NCBI RefSeq assembly: GCF_000719705.1
Contig: NZ_JOHO01000010.1
Location: forward strand, 1-64,000
Source of the DNA: Streptomyces sp. NRRL S-350
Lineage (GTDB): Bacteria; Actinomycetota; Actinomycetes; Streptomycetales; Streptomycetaceae
Reading direction: 5' to 3'
DNA: 64,000 nt
Positions 1 through 8,003 of this stretch are shown here, in pieces. The position numbers and the translations under genes were made by a program. Under the pieces are notes generated by a model. It saw nothing but the letters and a program-made list of their open reading frames with translations, searched no databases and was not told the DNA's origin. Numbering within the stretch: the stretch's first letter is position 1; every line of letters starts with the position of its first letter.

Positions 1-95
1 AGGTCACCGCGAAGCTTCTCCACCTCACCAAGATCCACAAACCGCAGCATGCACCGCCACAGCCACCAAGATCAAACCAACCTAACGAAGTACTA

Positions 96-1751
96 CTAGT
101 GCTCCGCGGCGCGCAGCACGATCGGGTTGGTCAGCGCCGCCATCGGGCCCCAGGGAAGGTCCGGGCCCATCGTGTTGCCCCGGCCCGGCGTGCCGTCCGC
201 CTTCGGGTGGCGTACCTCGGCCCGGACGTACGTGGCGAGCGCGGCCGTCGTGCGCCACACCACCGTGCCGGAGCCGTCGGCGGACAGCGCCTCCTGGTGC
301 ATCTGCCCCTCGTCCGTGATCAGCCGGACGGTGCCGCCGGGAACGCCCGAGACGGCGAGCCGGACGTCCAGCGGCGCGTCGGCCGGGACGGTCAGCTCCT
401 CGCCGATGCCCGCCTGGCGGCCGTGCCCGGTGACGGTGAACTCCAGCCGGACGGCGGAGGATTCGGCGAGCCAGCTGCGGCCGTCGCGCAGCCCGTCGAG
501 GATCGCGTCCCGGGTGAGGTCCTCGGCGAGGACCACGTTGTGCGGGGAGCCGATGGCCTGCGGCTCGCTGTGCGCGTCGCTGTTGCCCACGGCGGTCAGC
601 CAGGAGCGGCCCCCGCGCAGGGCGACGGCGAGCCGGCCGTCCCAAGTGTCCACCGCGGACTCGTCGTCGTACGTCCAGGGGCCGTTCCACACCTCGACGG
701 CGTCGGCCTGGTCGTAGCCGAACTTCCACTGGCAGGCGACGTACGGGCAGTACGGGTGCGCGGGCACGACCAGGCCGCCGGAACGGTGGACCTGGCGGAC
801 GAAGCGCGGGAACTCCTCGTCGCGCGAGCGGTAGCGCCAGTCGACGAACTGCCCGGCCTCCAGGCCGAGGGCCAGCCAGTGGCCGTTGCGGGTGGTGATC
901 TCCTCGCCCGGGAGGATCAGCAGGTCGGGGCCGGCCAGCGGGCCCCAGACGGCGTGCGACGAACTGGTGTTGTGGTCGGTGGAGACGATGAAGTCCAGTC
1001 CGGCCGCGCGGGCACCGGCTGCGACCTCCTCGGGCAGGCGCCGCCCGTCGGAGTGCACGGTGTGCAGGTGGCAGTCGCCCCGGTACCAGGCCCGGCCGCG
1101 GCCCCGGGCCCGCTCCGCCGGGTAGTGCGGGGTGAACTCCGGCCCGGGCGCGCCGAACCGCAGGGTGACCTGGACGCGGTAGTCCAGGCCCTGCGGGGCG
1201 ACCTGGTACGGGCCAAGCGCGACGTGCCAGGTGCCGGGGCCGATCGGGCCGGGGAGGTAGCCGGGGGTCGCGGCGGAGCGGGAGAGGCTGAACTCGGTGC
1301 GGAAGCCGCCGGACCAGCCGCGGAAGCCGGGGCCGCTGAGGTCCGTTCCGCGCTCGTCGAAGATCCCGATGTCGCACGAGTTGCCGGGGGTGCCGGCCGG
1401 GACCGGGGGCTTGTCGTAGCTGTAGGAGACGGTGATCTCCCGGACGCCCTCGGGGACTTCGACCGGCAGGTAGACGAAGTCGGGGGCGCCGGTGGGCAGA
1501 TGGCCGGTGAGGGTGAGGGTCAGGTCGGGGGTGCCGGTGGGAGCGCCGGCGGGGGTTCCGGCGCGGGGGTCGCCGGGAGCCGCGGTGGCCTCGCCGGTCG
1601 ACCCGGCCAGGGCGAGGGCGGTGGCGGCGCCGGTGGCCAGACCGGTGCGGAGCAGGTCGCGGCGAGCGGGGTGGGCGGGTGGCGCGGGGTGGGCGGGTGG
1701 TGCGGCGTGGGCAGGTGTCGCGGGGTGTGGGGTGCTGGGCTCGGTCGGCAT
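96..1751 (-). CDS. Tat-exported PHP-domain metallohydrolase, CehA/McbA type
   Basis: Predicted secreted metal-dependent phosphoesterase or hydrolase of the PHP superfamily; substrate unknown. The N-terminus carries a twin-arginine signal (RRDLLRTG followed by an Ala/Leu-rich stretch) preceded by tandem APPAHP repeats. A beta-sandwich-like region follows, then the PHP metal site: CHLHTVHSDG (about residue 228), STDHNTSSSH, PGEEITTRNGH, VPAHPYCP and GNSDAHS, all in the expected order. CehA/McbA relatives hydrolyse carbamates and esters, but most members have no known substrate. ATG at 1751 follows a GGAG about 7 nt upstream. It is transcribed away from the deacetylase gene. Family assignment is firm; activity is inferred only from the family. 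Confidence 0.85.
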   Translation of the reverse strand: MPTEPSTPHPATPAHAAPPAHPAPPAHPARRDLLRTGLATGAATALALAGSTGEATAAPGDPRAGTPAGAPTGTPDLTLTLTGHLPTGAPDFVYLPVEVPEGVREITVSYSYDKPPVPAGTPGNSCDIGIFDERGTDLSGPGFRGWSGGFRTEFSLSRSAATPGYLPGPIGPGTWHVALGPYQVAPQGLDYRVQVTLRFGAPGPEFTPHYPAERARGRGRAWYRGDCHLHTVHSDGRRLPEEVAAGARAAGLDFIVSTDHNTSSSHAVWGPLAGPDLLILPGEEITTRNGHWLALGLEAGQFVDWRYRSRDEEFPRFVRQVHRSGGLVVPAHPYCPYVACQWKFGYDQADAVEVWNGPWTYDDESAVDTWDGRLAVALRGGRSWLTAVGNSDAHSEPQAIGSPHNVVLAEDLTRDAILDGLRDGRSWLAESSAVRLEFTVTGHGRQAGIGEELTVPADAPLDVRLAVSGVPGGTVRLITDEGQMHQEALSADGSGTVVWRTTAALATYVRAEVRHPKADGTPGRGNTMGPDLPWGPMAALTNPIVLRAAEH

Positions 1752-1969
1752 CGAGGTCTCCGGATCGCGGCGGGCGGGCGGTTCGCTCGCGTGCCTACCC
1801 CGGCGGGTGAACCGGGGGTGAGTCGGCGCCCAAGGGGGCGGGGCGGGTCGGTGAAGAGGGGCCGGGCGGGACCGGGGGCGAGTTGCGGGGAGTGACGAAT
1901 GGCCGGTTCATTAGTCATGTAATCGGTTGATATGTGACGCGATGTGGTGCGACGGGTCGGGAGGCTGGC

Positions 1970-2920
1970 GTGGCGGTGAGTCGGCGGGCGCTGCTGATGG
2001 TGGTGGCCGGGGGCGCGCTGGCCGGTTGCGGGACCAAGGCGGCGTCGCCGGGCGACGGATCACCCTCGCCGTCAGGCTCCGCACCGGCGACGGCGGGCGC
2101 GGCAACCGACGCGTCCACCGCCCCAGCAGCGTCCGCCACGTCCGCCACGTCTGCGCCGCCCGCCGGGGCCGCTGCGGCCCCGGCGGCACCGGAGCCCCCG
2201 AAGCAGCCGCCGCACGAGCCGACCCGCGACGAGGTGGTGGAACGGTACGGCGGCGCGGCCCCGGCCGACTGGGGCCTGGAGGTCGCCGGGGTGATCACCG
2301 AGCTGCCCGACGGCGAGGGCGCCACGGCACTCACCTTCGACGCCTGCGGCGGCCCCGGCGGCAACGGCTACGACGCCGACCTGATCGACTTCCTGCGCGC
2401 ACACGGCGTCCCCGCGACGCTGTTCCTGAACGCCCGCTGGATCGACGCCAACCCCGACGAGTTCGAGCAGCTCGCCACCGACCCGCTGTTCGAGATCGGC
2501 AACCACGGCACCGTCCACCGCCCGCTCTCGGTCACCGGCCGTTCCGCCTACGGCATCGCCGGCACGGGCGACGTCGGCGAGGTGTACGACGAGGTCGCGG
2601 GCAACGCGCACAAACTGGCCGCGCTCCTCGGGCACCCGCCCCGCTTCTTCCGCTCCGGCACCGCGCACTACGACGACATCGCCACCCGGGTGGTCGCCGA
2701 CCTGGGCGAACGCGTCGCCGGCTTCACCGTCAACGGGGACGGCGGGGCGACCCTCAGCGCCTCCCAGGTACGGCAGGAGGTCGCGTCGGCGCCGCCGGGT
2801 GCGATCGTGATCGGCCACCTGAACCACCCGGGCGGCGGCACCGCCCCCGGCGTGGCCGCGGCGGTGCCGGGGATGCTGGCGGCGGGGCGGCGGTTCGTCC
2901 GGCTCTCGGACGTGATGTAG
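1970..2920 (+). CDS. Polysaccharide deacetylase-family lipoprotein
   Basis: Predicted surface-anchored carbohydrate esterase (NodB fold, CE4-like) acting on cell-wall or extracellular glycan. A short signal peptide ends in lipobox LAGC, followed by an Ala/Ser/Pro linker. The NodB motifs are TFDACGG (motif 1, with Asp-Ala instead of the usual Asp-Asp), GNHGTVHRP (metal histidines), RFFRSGTAHYDD and IVIGHLNHPGG. The reading frame stays open from a GTG at 1934, but the GTG at 1970 has a GGGAGG-like site at proper spacing and places the RR-signal at the N-terminus, so 1970 is preferred. The altered motif 1 means deacetylase activity is probable, not certain. Confidence 0.85.
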   Translation: MAVSRRALLMVVAGGALAGCGTKAASPGDGSPSPSGSAPATAGAATDASTAPAASATSATSAPPAGAAAAPAAPEPPKQPPHEPTRDEVVERYGGAAPADWGLEVAGVITELPDGEGATALTFDACGGPGGNGYDADLIDFLRAHGVPATLFLNARWIDANPDEFEQLATDPLFEIGNHGTVHRPLSVTGRSAYGIAGTGDVGEVYDEVAGNAHKLAALLGHPPRFFRSGTAHYDDIATRVVADLGERVAGFTVNGDGGATLSASQVRQEVASAPPGAIVIGHLNHPGGGTAPGVAAAVPGMLAAGRRFVRLSDVM

Positions 2921-2921
2921 G

Positions 2922-2950
2922 CCCGGCCGGCGCCGGGTGGAGGGCCCTCC
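2922..2950. terminator. Possible bidirectional terminator between convergent genes
   Basis: The 40-nt gap between the convergent deacetylase and barstar genes contains a 6-bp GC stem (CCCGGC/GCCGGG, 4-nt loop) followed by the palindrome GGAGGGCCCTCC. Position supports termination; the stems are short. Confidence 0.35.
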
Positions 2951-2960
2951 GGGTGCTCGC

Positions 2961-3344
2961 CTACGCCAGGCGGAGGCCCCCCGGGTGCTCCTCCTCGATG
3001 ATCCGGACCAGCCAGTCGAAGACCGTCGGCCCCTTCCCCGCCCGGGCGTCCGCCAGCTCGGCGGCGACGTGTCCGCGGTTGGTCGGGTGGCACCGGCCGA
3101 GCCGGAGCTCCAGCTGCCGGACCGTCTCCGGGTAGCCGAGGTTGCGGCGGGAGACCGCGTGGCGGCGCCACTCGATGACCCAGGCCTCGTCCTCGGGCGT
3201 GCCGTAGCCGCCGCGCAGGCAGTCGGCGAAGGCGTCGAGGTTGCGGCCGAAGTAGCCGTCGATGCCGATCTCCTGCCCGACGACGTCCCAGAAGTCCTCC
3301 AGGGTGCCGATCCTGCTGCCGTCGATCACGTAGGTCACCGTCAC
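2961..3344 (-). CDS. Barstar-family protein (orphan RNase-inhibitor fold)
   Basis: 127 aa. Barstar-family proteins bind and inhibit barnase-like secreted RNases; many actinobacterial members have no known partner. The sequence opens with TVTYVIDGSRI, then has EIGIDGYFGRNLDAFADCL, the family signature (YFGxNxDAFxDCL). A helical stretch ending in IIEEEHPGG follows. It is longer than classic barstar (about 90 aa). The open frame extends upstream to 3620 but that part lies inside the PPTase gene, so a GTG at 3344 (or 3338) is taken as start; no strong ribosome site is visible. It lies 41 nt downstream of the PPTase gene on the same strand. No barnase-like RNase gene is seen in the window. Confidence 0.75.
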   Translation of the reverse strand: MTVTYVIDGSRIGTLEDFWDVVGQEIGIDGYFGRNLDAFADCLRGGYGTPEDEAWVIEWRRHAVSRRNLGYPETVRQLELRLGRCHPTNRGHVAAELADARAGKGPTVFDWLVRIIEEEHPGGLRLA

Positions 3345-3385
3345 GGGGACGAGGATATGCCGCGGGCCGTGCGCGGGGGGAGGCG

Positions 3386-4039
3386 TCACGGTTCGACCGC
3401 GATCGCGGTGGCGAGCAGCCCTTCCCGGACGGCCCAGCGGCCTTCGAAGCCCTCGACGCGCCGCCCGCCGACCACCGGGCCGGGGACCAGCAGCCGGGCC
3501 GTGAAGGAGCCGGCGGGGGAGAACTCCAGCTCTGCCTCGTTGAACTCCAGGAAGAGTCCCGTCAGCGGGAACCACGCCTTGTACACCGACTCCTTGGCGC
3601 TGAACAGGAGACGGTCCCACGGCGTGCCCGGATCCGCGGCCGCCAGCTCGGCGAGCCGCTTCTGCTCGACGGGCAGCGCGACGACGTCCGCGACGCCCTC
3701 CGGCAGCGGCAGTGCGGGCTCCGCGTCGATGCCGACGGAGGCCAGGGTGCCGGCCCGGGCCACGGCCGCCGCGCGGAAGCCGTCGCAGTGGGTCAGGCTG
3801 CCGACCACGCCCGCCGGCCAGCTCGGCGCGCCGCGCAGACCCGGGACGAGCGGGCGGTAGGGGACGCCGAGCCGAGCGAGGGCGGTCCGGGCGCAGTGGC
3901 GGACGGTGGTGAACTCGCGGCGCCGCTTCTCGACGGCCCGGGCGAGGACCGCCTCCTCCTCCGGCTCCAGCCGGGCCCCGGGCGGGTCGTCGTACGCCAC
4001 CTCGGTCACGACGACGTCCGGCAGCAGGTCCCCGATCAC
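3386..4039 (-). CDS. Sfp-type 4'-phosphopantetheinyl transferase
   Basis: 217 aa; transfers phosphopantetheine from CoA to a conserved serine of carrier proteins. The hallmark motifs are VGIDAEP (Mg binding, about residue 108) and FSAKESVYKAW (WxxKEAxxK-type, about residue 156), with GSLTHCDGF and VRHCARTALARLG upstream, as in EntD/NpgA-like bacterial enzymes. The GTG start at 4039 follows a GAGGGGGG purine tract. Barstar lies downstream on the same strand, 41 nt away. It is the only PPTase in the window, so it is a candidate to activate the ACP and PCP domains of the PKS-NRPS 44 kb away; that link is inference. Confidence 0.9.
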   Translation of the reverse strand: MIGDLLPDVVVTEVAYDDPPGARLEPEEEAVLARAVEKRRREFTTVRHCARTALARLGVPYRPLVPGLRGAPSWPAGVVGSLTHCDGFRAAAVARAGTLASVGIDAEPALPLPEGVADVVALPVEQKRLAELAAADPGTPWDRLLFSAKESVYKAWFPLTGLFLEFNEAELEFSPAGSFTARLLVPGPVVGGRRVEGFEGRWAVREGLLATAIAVEP

Positions 4040-4276
4040 CCGTTCCCCCCTCGGTCGGCCGCGCGGAGCCGTCGCCGCGCGGGACGAGGGTAACCCGGTC
4101 GGGGGGATCTTCGGGGGCGAACGGGGGTAGCGGGCGGGGACCTGCCGGGGACCTGCCCGGGATCTGCCGGGCGACTGCCGTCGGGGGCCGCAGCCCGCTC
4201 GCGGTTCGGCTCCTGGTTCGGCGCGGGGTTCGGCGCGGGGCCCGGAGGCGGCCGCCGACTCGGCCGGGGACCGGCT

Positions 4277-4498
4277 CTACTGGCCGAGCAGGCGGGCGAA
4301 GTCCAGCCCGAGGCTGCCGAGGACGGGCAGCGCGCCGAGGTCGGTGACGCCGCCGACCGGGATGCTGTAGCCCTGGTTGACCTCGCGGTGCGACGCCGAG
4401 CCGGTGGTGACGGCGGGCGACGCCGTGGCGGCCGACGCGGCGGTCGCGGCCGGGGCGAGGGCGGCGCCGAGGAGCAGGGCGGCGAGAACGGTGCGCAT
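4277..4498 (-). CDS. Small secreted protein of unknown function
   Basis: 73 aa with a clear Sec signal (MRTVLAALLLGAALAPAATA). The predicted mature part is only about 45 residues, contains no cysteine, and ends in a hydrophobic Gly/Leu-rich stretch (GALPVLGSLGLDFARLLGQ). ATG at 4498 has GGAGG about 9 nt upstream. I do not recognise the family. Size and hydrophobic tail loosely recall small surface proteins of streptomycetes, but chaplin and rodlin signatures are absent. It is divergent from the papain-inhibitor-like gene. Confidence 0.6.
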   Translation of the reverse strand: MRTVLAALLLGAALAPAATAASAATASPAVTTGSASHREVNQGYSIPVGGVTDLGALPVLGSLGLDFARLLGQ

Positions 4499-4782
4499 GT
4501 GACGGAGCCTCCGGGACGGCATGGCGGGTGACGGCCTGTCAACACCCTCTGTGGCGGAGCGGTCACGCATCTTCGCCCCTTCGGCCGCATTGGTAAAGAT
4601 CCTTGCCTTGTGTTCATGCCAACATCGTGGAGGTCTGGACCACGGTGAGGACGAGCGCATACGTTCCCTTCGCAGGGGCGGGCATCTAGTCACCCAACTG
4701 CCATGCAGGTGGAGCGACTTCTGATTGTCATGCCCATGATCGGCAAGATTTTGGCCAGTACTGCAACCGGAGGGAACGAACC

Positions 4783-5268
4783 ATGCACGCCATCGGCAAG
4801 AACCTCAGGATCCTCGCGGGCGCCCCGCTCGCCGCAGCCGCCCTCATCGCCCTCACCGCCGGCACCGCCAGCGCCGCGATCCCGATCAACAAGCCCATGA
4901 CCGGCAAGGCGACCTACTACACCGACTCGGGCTACGGCGCCTGCGGCACACAGATCAACGCCTCCTCGCAGATGCTGGTCGCCGTCTCCCACACCTGGTG
5001 GACCACCGCCAACCCCAACAACGACCCGGTCTGCAAGGGAATTTCGGTCAAGGTCACCTACCAGGGCAAGACCATCACCGTCCCGGTGAAGGACCAGTGC
5101 CCCTCCTGCGACTCCACCCACATCGACCTCAGCCAGCCGGCCTTCGCCAAGCTCGCCCCCCTCGGCAAGGGCGTCATCAGCGGCCTCACCTGGCAGTTCG
5201 TCAAGGCGGGCCTCAAGGGCGAGACCGTCGAACTCTCCGCCCCGACCGCCGGCTCCACCATCGGCTGA
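4783..5268 (+). CDS. Secreted papain-inhibitor-like protein (RlpA/expansin-like barrel)
   Basis: 161 aa with a Sec signal ending ASA (about residue 31). The mature part has a double-psi beta-barrel pattern: GKATYYTDSGYGACGT, AVSHTWW, CKGISVKVTYQGK, VPVKDQCPSC and HIDLSQPAFAKLA, the last being the RlpA/expansin Asp region. This matches the Streptomyces papain inhibitor (SPI) type of small cysteine/serine protease inhibitor; no separate carbohydrate-binding domain is present. Four cysteines could form two disulfides. ATG at 4783 follows GGAGGGAACGAACC. The upstream intergenic DNA is relatively AT-rich. A lytic or expansin-like role is an alternative. Confidence 0.8.
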   Translation: MHAIGKNLRILAGAPLAAAALIALTAGTASAAIPINKPMTGKATYYTDSGYGACGTQINASSQMLVAVSHTWWTTANPNNDPVCKGISVKVTYQGKTITVPVKDQCPSCDSTHIDLSQPAFAKLAPLGKGVISGLTWQFVKAGLKGETVELSAPTAGSTIG

Positions 5269-5282
5269 CACCCGCGCGAACC

Positions 5283-5318
5283 CGTTGCCCGCCCCGTGAT
5301 CTCCCGGGGCGGGCAACG
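5283..5318. terminator. Strong hairpin terminator
   Basis: Perfect 14-bp stem (CGTTGCCCGCCCCG and its complement) with an 8-nt loop, beginning 14 nt after the stop of the papain-inhibitor-like gene. No U-tract, as is usual in streptomycetes. Confidence 0.8.
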
Positions 5319-5325
5319 GCACGAA

Positions 5326-5455
5326 TTCGCGCGGCGGTGCGCGAGACCGTCGAGCAACAGTCCCAGGGTGAAGTCGAACCGCTCGTGCCCGGCACCGGCG
5401 GTGAGCTCGCGGAATTGCGCCTGGTCGGCGGAAAACCGTCCGGCGGATGAGCACC
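5326..5455 (-). pseudogene. Remnant of a TetR-family regulator C-terminus
   Basis: On the reverse strand about 40 codons read FSADQAQFRELTAG, then HERFDFTLGLLLDGL. This closely resembles the C-terminal ligand-domain end of TetR repressors (typically RFEFGLDLLLDGL). No helix-turn-helix part or start codon belongs to it, and it is squeezed between two terminator hairpins. I read it as a decayed gene fragment. The similarity is from pattern recognition only. Confidence 0.4.
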
Positions 5456-5486
5456 GTTCGCCGAGCACACCGGACTGGCAGCGGCC

Positions 5487-5522
5487 GTGCCTGCTCCCTG
5501 CGCGCACGCAGGGAGCAGGCAC
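5487..5522. terminator. Strong hairpin terminator
   Basis: Perfect 16-bp stem (GTGCCTGCTCCCTGCG and its complement) around a 4-nt loop, 10 nt beyond the stop of the leftward small gene at 5533. It would end the XRE/small-protein operon. Confidence 0.8.
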
Positions 5523-5532
5523 GCGGAACCGG

Positions 5533-5889
5533 TCAGAGCCGGCGTTCGATGGCCTCGAAGATGTCGGCGTCGGTTTCCTGCTGCCACTTGGGGAGGTCGT
5601 TCCAGTCGGCGACGTAGGCAGGCTTCGGGTTCTCGATGTGCTTGTGGATCTGCGCGATCCAGCAGGTGGCGACGAAGCGGCCCTTCTGCTCGCGGGTGAG
5701 CCGCGCGGTGGCACCGGCACTCACGGCGACGAAGTCGCGGACCTGTGTGAACACCGCTGCGGCAGAAGCCCGTTCCCAGTCGGGTGTCTCGGCCCACGGT
5801 GCGATGTAACCGGGCTTCGGCTCGCCGGGGAAGTGCTTGCGCACCCCGGCGATCCACGCCTCCCGAAAGATCCGGCCGTCCTCGGTCAT
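5533..5889 (-). CDS. Unknown protein with internal two-fold repeat
   Basis: 118 aa, no signal peptide or membrane segment. The two halves align: GRIFREAWIAGVRKHFPGE then PKPGYIAPWAETPDWE in the first; GRFVATCWIAQIHKHIEN then PKPAYVADWNDLPKWQ in the second, each followed by a short AxxF or DIF helix. The repeat unit is about 50 residues with conserved Trp, Lys-His, Pro-Lys-Pro and Trp. ATG at 5889 follows AAAGGAAC. It lies 15 nt downstream of the XRE regulator gene on the same strand, so the two are very likely co-transcribed. I do not know a function. Confidence 0.75.
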   Translation of the reverse strand: MTEDGRIFREAWIAGVRKHFPGEPKPGYIAPWAETPDWERASAAAVFTQVRDFVAVSAGATARLTREQKGRFVATCWIAQIHKHIENPKPAYVADWNDLPKWQQETDADIFEAIERRL

Positions 5890-5904
5890 GTGGAGTTCCT
5901 TTCG

Positions 5905-7146
5905 TCACGCGGCGTGCTGAAGCGCCGAGAGGTGGTGGTGCAGATCCGCGATCCGGTCATCCTTCAGCAGGGGTGCGAGATGCGGCCTGACTCCGCCGAG
6001 CTTCTTCGCGATGTAGCCGGATCCAGTCTCGCCGGCGAGAGCCAGAGAAGCTGAGCCGAAGTGGACGACCTGCTCGATGTCGCCGTTGTGGGCGCTGAGA
6101 ACCGCGAGTTCCGCGAGGACGGAGCCCCTGCGTCGGGGCGAGTGACTGGTCTTCAGCGCGTTGAGCAACGACTTCTCGGCGAGATCCGGCCGACCGAGGA
6201 CGAGATAGCAGGTTCCGCGCTCCTCGGCCAGACGACTGCCGTCGAATCGAAGCCAGCCGCCGTTCTGGACTGGGCCGGTGAGGCCGCGGACCTGCTCGGC
6301 CTCCGCGAGCGCCCGGTCGCAAGCCTGGAGCAGGCCCAGGCCTGCAAAGGCCTGGGCCTGGACGGCGGCGACCCAGTGACGAGTGGAGAGTCGGTTGTCG
6401 CCTCGATGGGCGATTCGGGAGGCTGCCGTGAGGATCGCCTCGGCGGAGTCGTAGCGACGCTCCGAGAGTTCGACGAACGCGTGCCGGGCCAACGCGCTGG
6501 CCCAGAGGTCGTACTGCGCGGCCTCACGTGCGGCAGCAGCCGCGAGTGTGTAGCACTGTGCCGCGTCGGTGTACCGGTTCGAGTCGAAGAGGACTTCTCC
6601 GGCGAGCTGGTAAAGGTCCCCGATCAGCCCGCACAGCCGGTTGCGAGCCCGCTCGGACGTGACCGACCTGAGCTCGGCAGTGAGAACCCCGAGCCGGTGC
6701 CGGACCAGGGGATAGGCCTCGTGCTTGTTGCGGGAGGCGGAGAAGGTCCGCCATAGGTGGGCGTTCGCCAGGATTCCGGAATCGTCGGACGGGACAAAGG
6801 CGACCGGCGCGGCCGCGGCCTCGCCGAAGGGAAAGGTGATCAGCGCCGTCGCCGCAATGAGCCCGAGGGCCTCGCGTCGCTTCATGTCGTCACTTTCGTC
6901 GATGACCGCAGGGGCCGCCCGGTGGACCGGTGCCATGAACGGCGGATTCAGGAGACCGTCCAGCTCCGGGGCGGTGACCTCGAGGAGCGCTGCGAGCCTC
7001 GGCCTCTGTTGAGGGTGGGGGTCGGCACGGCCACACTCCCAGCGGGTGACAGTGGAAGTGGCCACTCCAAGATCGGCAGCGAGCTTTTCCTGACTGTAGC
7101 CCAACTCCCGCCGCCTCCGGGCGAACAGGTCACGCTTGCCGCTCAT
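5905..7146 (-). CDS. XRE-family regulator with TPR-like C-terminal region
   Basis: 413 aa. The N-terminal helix-turn-helix (LGYSQEKLAADLGVATSTVTR, then WECGRADP, about residues 13-42) is XRE type and binds DNA. A linker (HRAAPAVIDESDDMKRREAL) and a long alpha-helical region of TPR-like repeats follow (LYQLAGEVLFDSNRYTDAAQ, RHAFVELSERRYDSAEA, YLVLGRPDLAEKSLLNAL). Streptomycetes encode many such regulators, some of which respond to small molecules or peptides. ATG at 7146 is chosen (GGAG upstream, HTH near the N-terminus); an ATG at 7170 is possible. It is divergent from the flavoprotein gene, a pairing common in the genus, and co-directional with the duplicated small protein. Confidence 0.85.
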   Translation of the reverse strand: MSGKRDLFARRRRELGYSQEKLAADLGVATSTVTRWECGRADPHPQQRPRLAALLEVTAPELDGLLNPPFMAPVHRAAPAVIDESDDMKRREALGLIAATALITFPFGEAAAAPVAFVPSDDSGILANAHLWRTFSASRNKHEAYPLVRHRLGVLTAELRSVTSERARNRLCGLIGDLYQLAGEVLFDSNRYTDAAQCYTLAAAAAREAAQYDLWASALARHAFVELSERRYDSAEAILTAASRIAHRGDNRLSTRHWVAAVQAQAFAGLGLLQACDRALAEAEQVRGLTGPVQNGGWLRFDGSRLAEERGTCYLVLGRPDLAEKSLLNALKTSHSPRRRGSVLAELAVLSAHNGDIEQVVHFGSASLALAGETGSGYIAKKLGGVRPHLAPLLKDDRIADLHHHLSALQHAA

Positions 7147-7359
7147 CCGTCCCCGCTCCACGAACATCATCGTTCCGGTCGGCGTCGCGGGTGCTGCCGG
7201 TGATGGTGGTGGCGGGGGAGGGGGACGAGGGGCATCGGGGCTTGGCGCTGGTCCACGGGCTGACACGGGGGTGTTGGGGTGCCGCGGTGGAGCCTTTTGG
7301 GAAGGTGGTGCATGCCGATCTTGTGGTGAGTCGGCGGGGTTGAGAGGGGAGTGCTGGGG

Positions 7360-7851
7360 ATGGCCGGGAAGCCGGTGCTGTATGTCGTGGTGTGTGCGGC
7401 GGGGGTTGCGGGTGGGGTGGGGGAACTGATCTCCGCTGCGCAGGTGCGGGGGTGGGAGGTTGGGGTGGTCGCAACTCCCCATGCGATGGAGTTCGTAGAC
7501 GTCGACGCCATCGCCGCGCAGACCGGGTATCCGATCCGTTCCGCTTGGCGGAAGCCGGGGGATCCTCGGCCGTTGCCGGACCCGGATGCGATCGTCGTCT
7601 CCCCGGCGACCTTCAACACGGTCAACAAGTGGGCCTCGGGGATCTCGGACACGCTCGCGCTCGGCATCCTCTGCGAGTCGTACGGCTGGGGGATCCCGGT
7701 GGCCGTCCAGCCGTGTCTGAGCACGGCGCAGGCGGCGCACCCCGCCTACGGCGAGAGTCTGGCGAAGCTGCGGCGGATGGGGGTGCGGGTCGCGGAGTCC
7801 GTGCCCGGTTCGTACGACTGGACCCGGGCGCTGGACCTGTTGCGGGACTGA
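7360..7851 (+). CDS. Flavoprotein, PPC-decarboxylase-like fold
   Basis: 163 aa. It has a Rossmann-like flavin fold of the phosphopantothenoylcysteine decarboxylase/UbiX superfamily: LYVVVCAAGVAGGVGELISA (FMN phosphate loop), VVATPHAMEF, IVVSPATFNTVNKWASGISD (the PASANT-like segment) and GIPVAVQPCLS. This single-domain form is annotated as flavoprotein in many streptomycetes; its reaction is unknown. ATG at 7360 is preferred over GTG 7351 because of GAGGGGA about 8 nt upstream. It is divergent from the XRE regulator, which may control it (inference). Confidence 0.8.
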   Translation: MAGKPVLYVVVCAAGVAGGVGELISAAQVRGWEVGVVATPHAMEFVDVDAIAAQTGYPIRSAWRKPGDPRPLPDPDAIVVSPATFNTVNKWASGISDTLALGILCESYGWGIPVAVQPCLSTAQAAHPAYGESLAKLRRMGVRVAESVPGSYDWTRALDLLRD

Positions 7852-8003
7852 CGGGGGACCGGGCGGGTGCGCGCGAGGTACGCCGCGTACCACACCGCCG
7901 GCCGGCCGGCAGGCGGCGGCCGCGCCGCCCGGCCCCCGGACGGCCCCCGGCCGTTCGGATGCGCCGTCGAGCGGATCCGGACCGCGGCGCGGACGGTGAA
8001 GGC

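Noticed and set aside
1..50. Possible start of a leftward gene (ATG at 50, reading MLRFVDLGEVEKLRGD)
   Set aside because: Only 16 codons before the edge, no good ribosome site and weak codon bias; cannot be supported here.
2961..3344. Toxin-antitoxin pair with barstar as antitoxin
   Set aside because: No RNase toxin gene overlaps or adjoins it on either strand.
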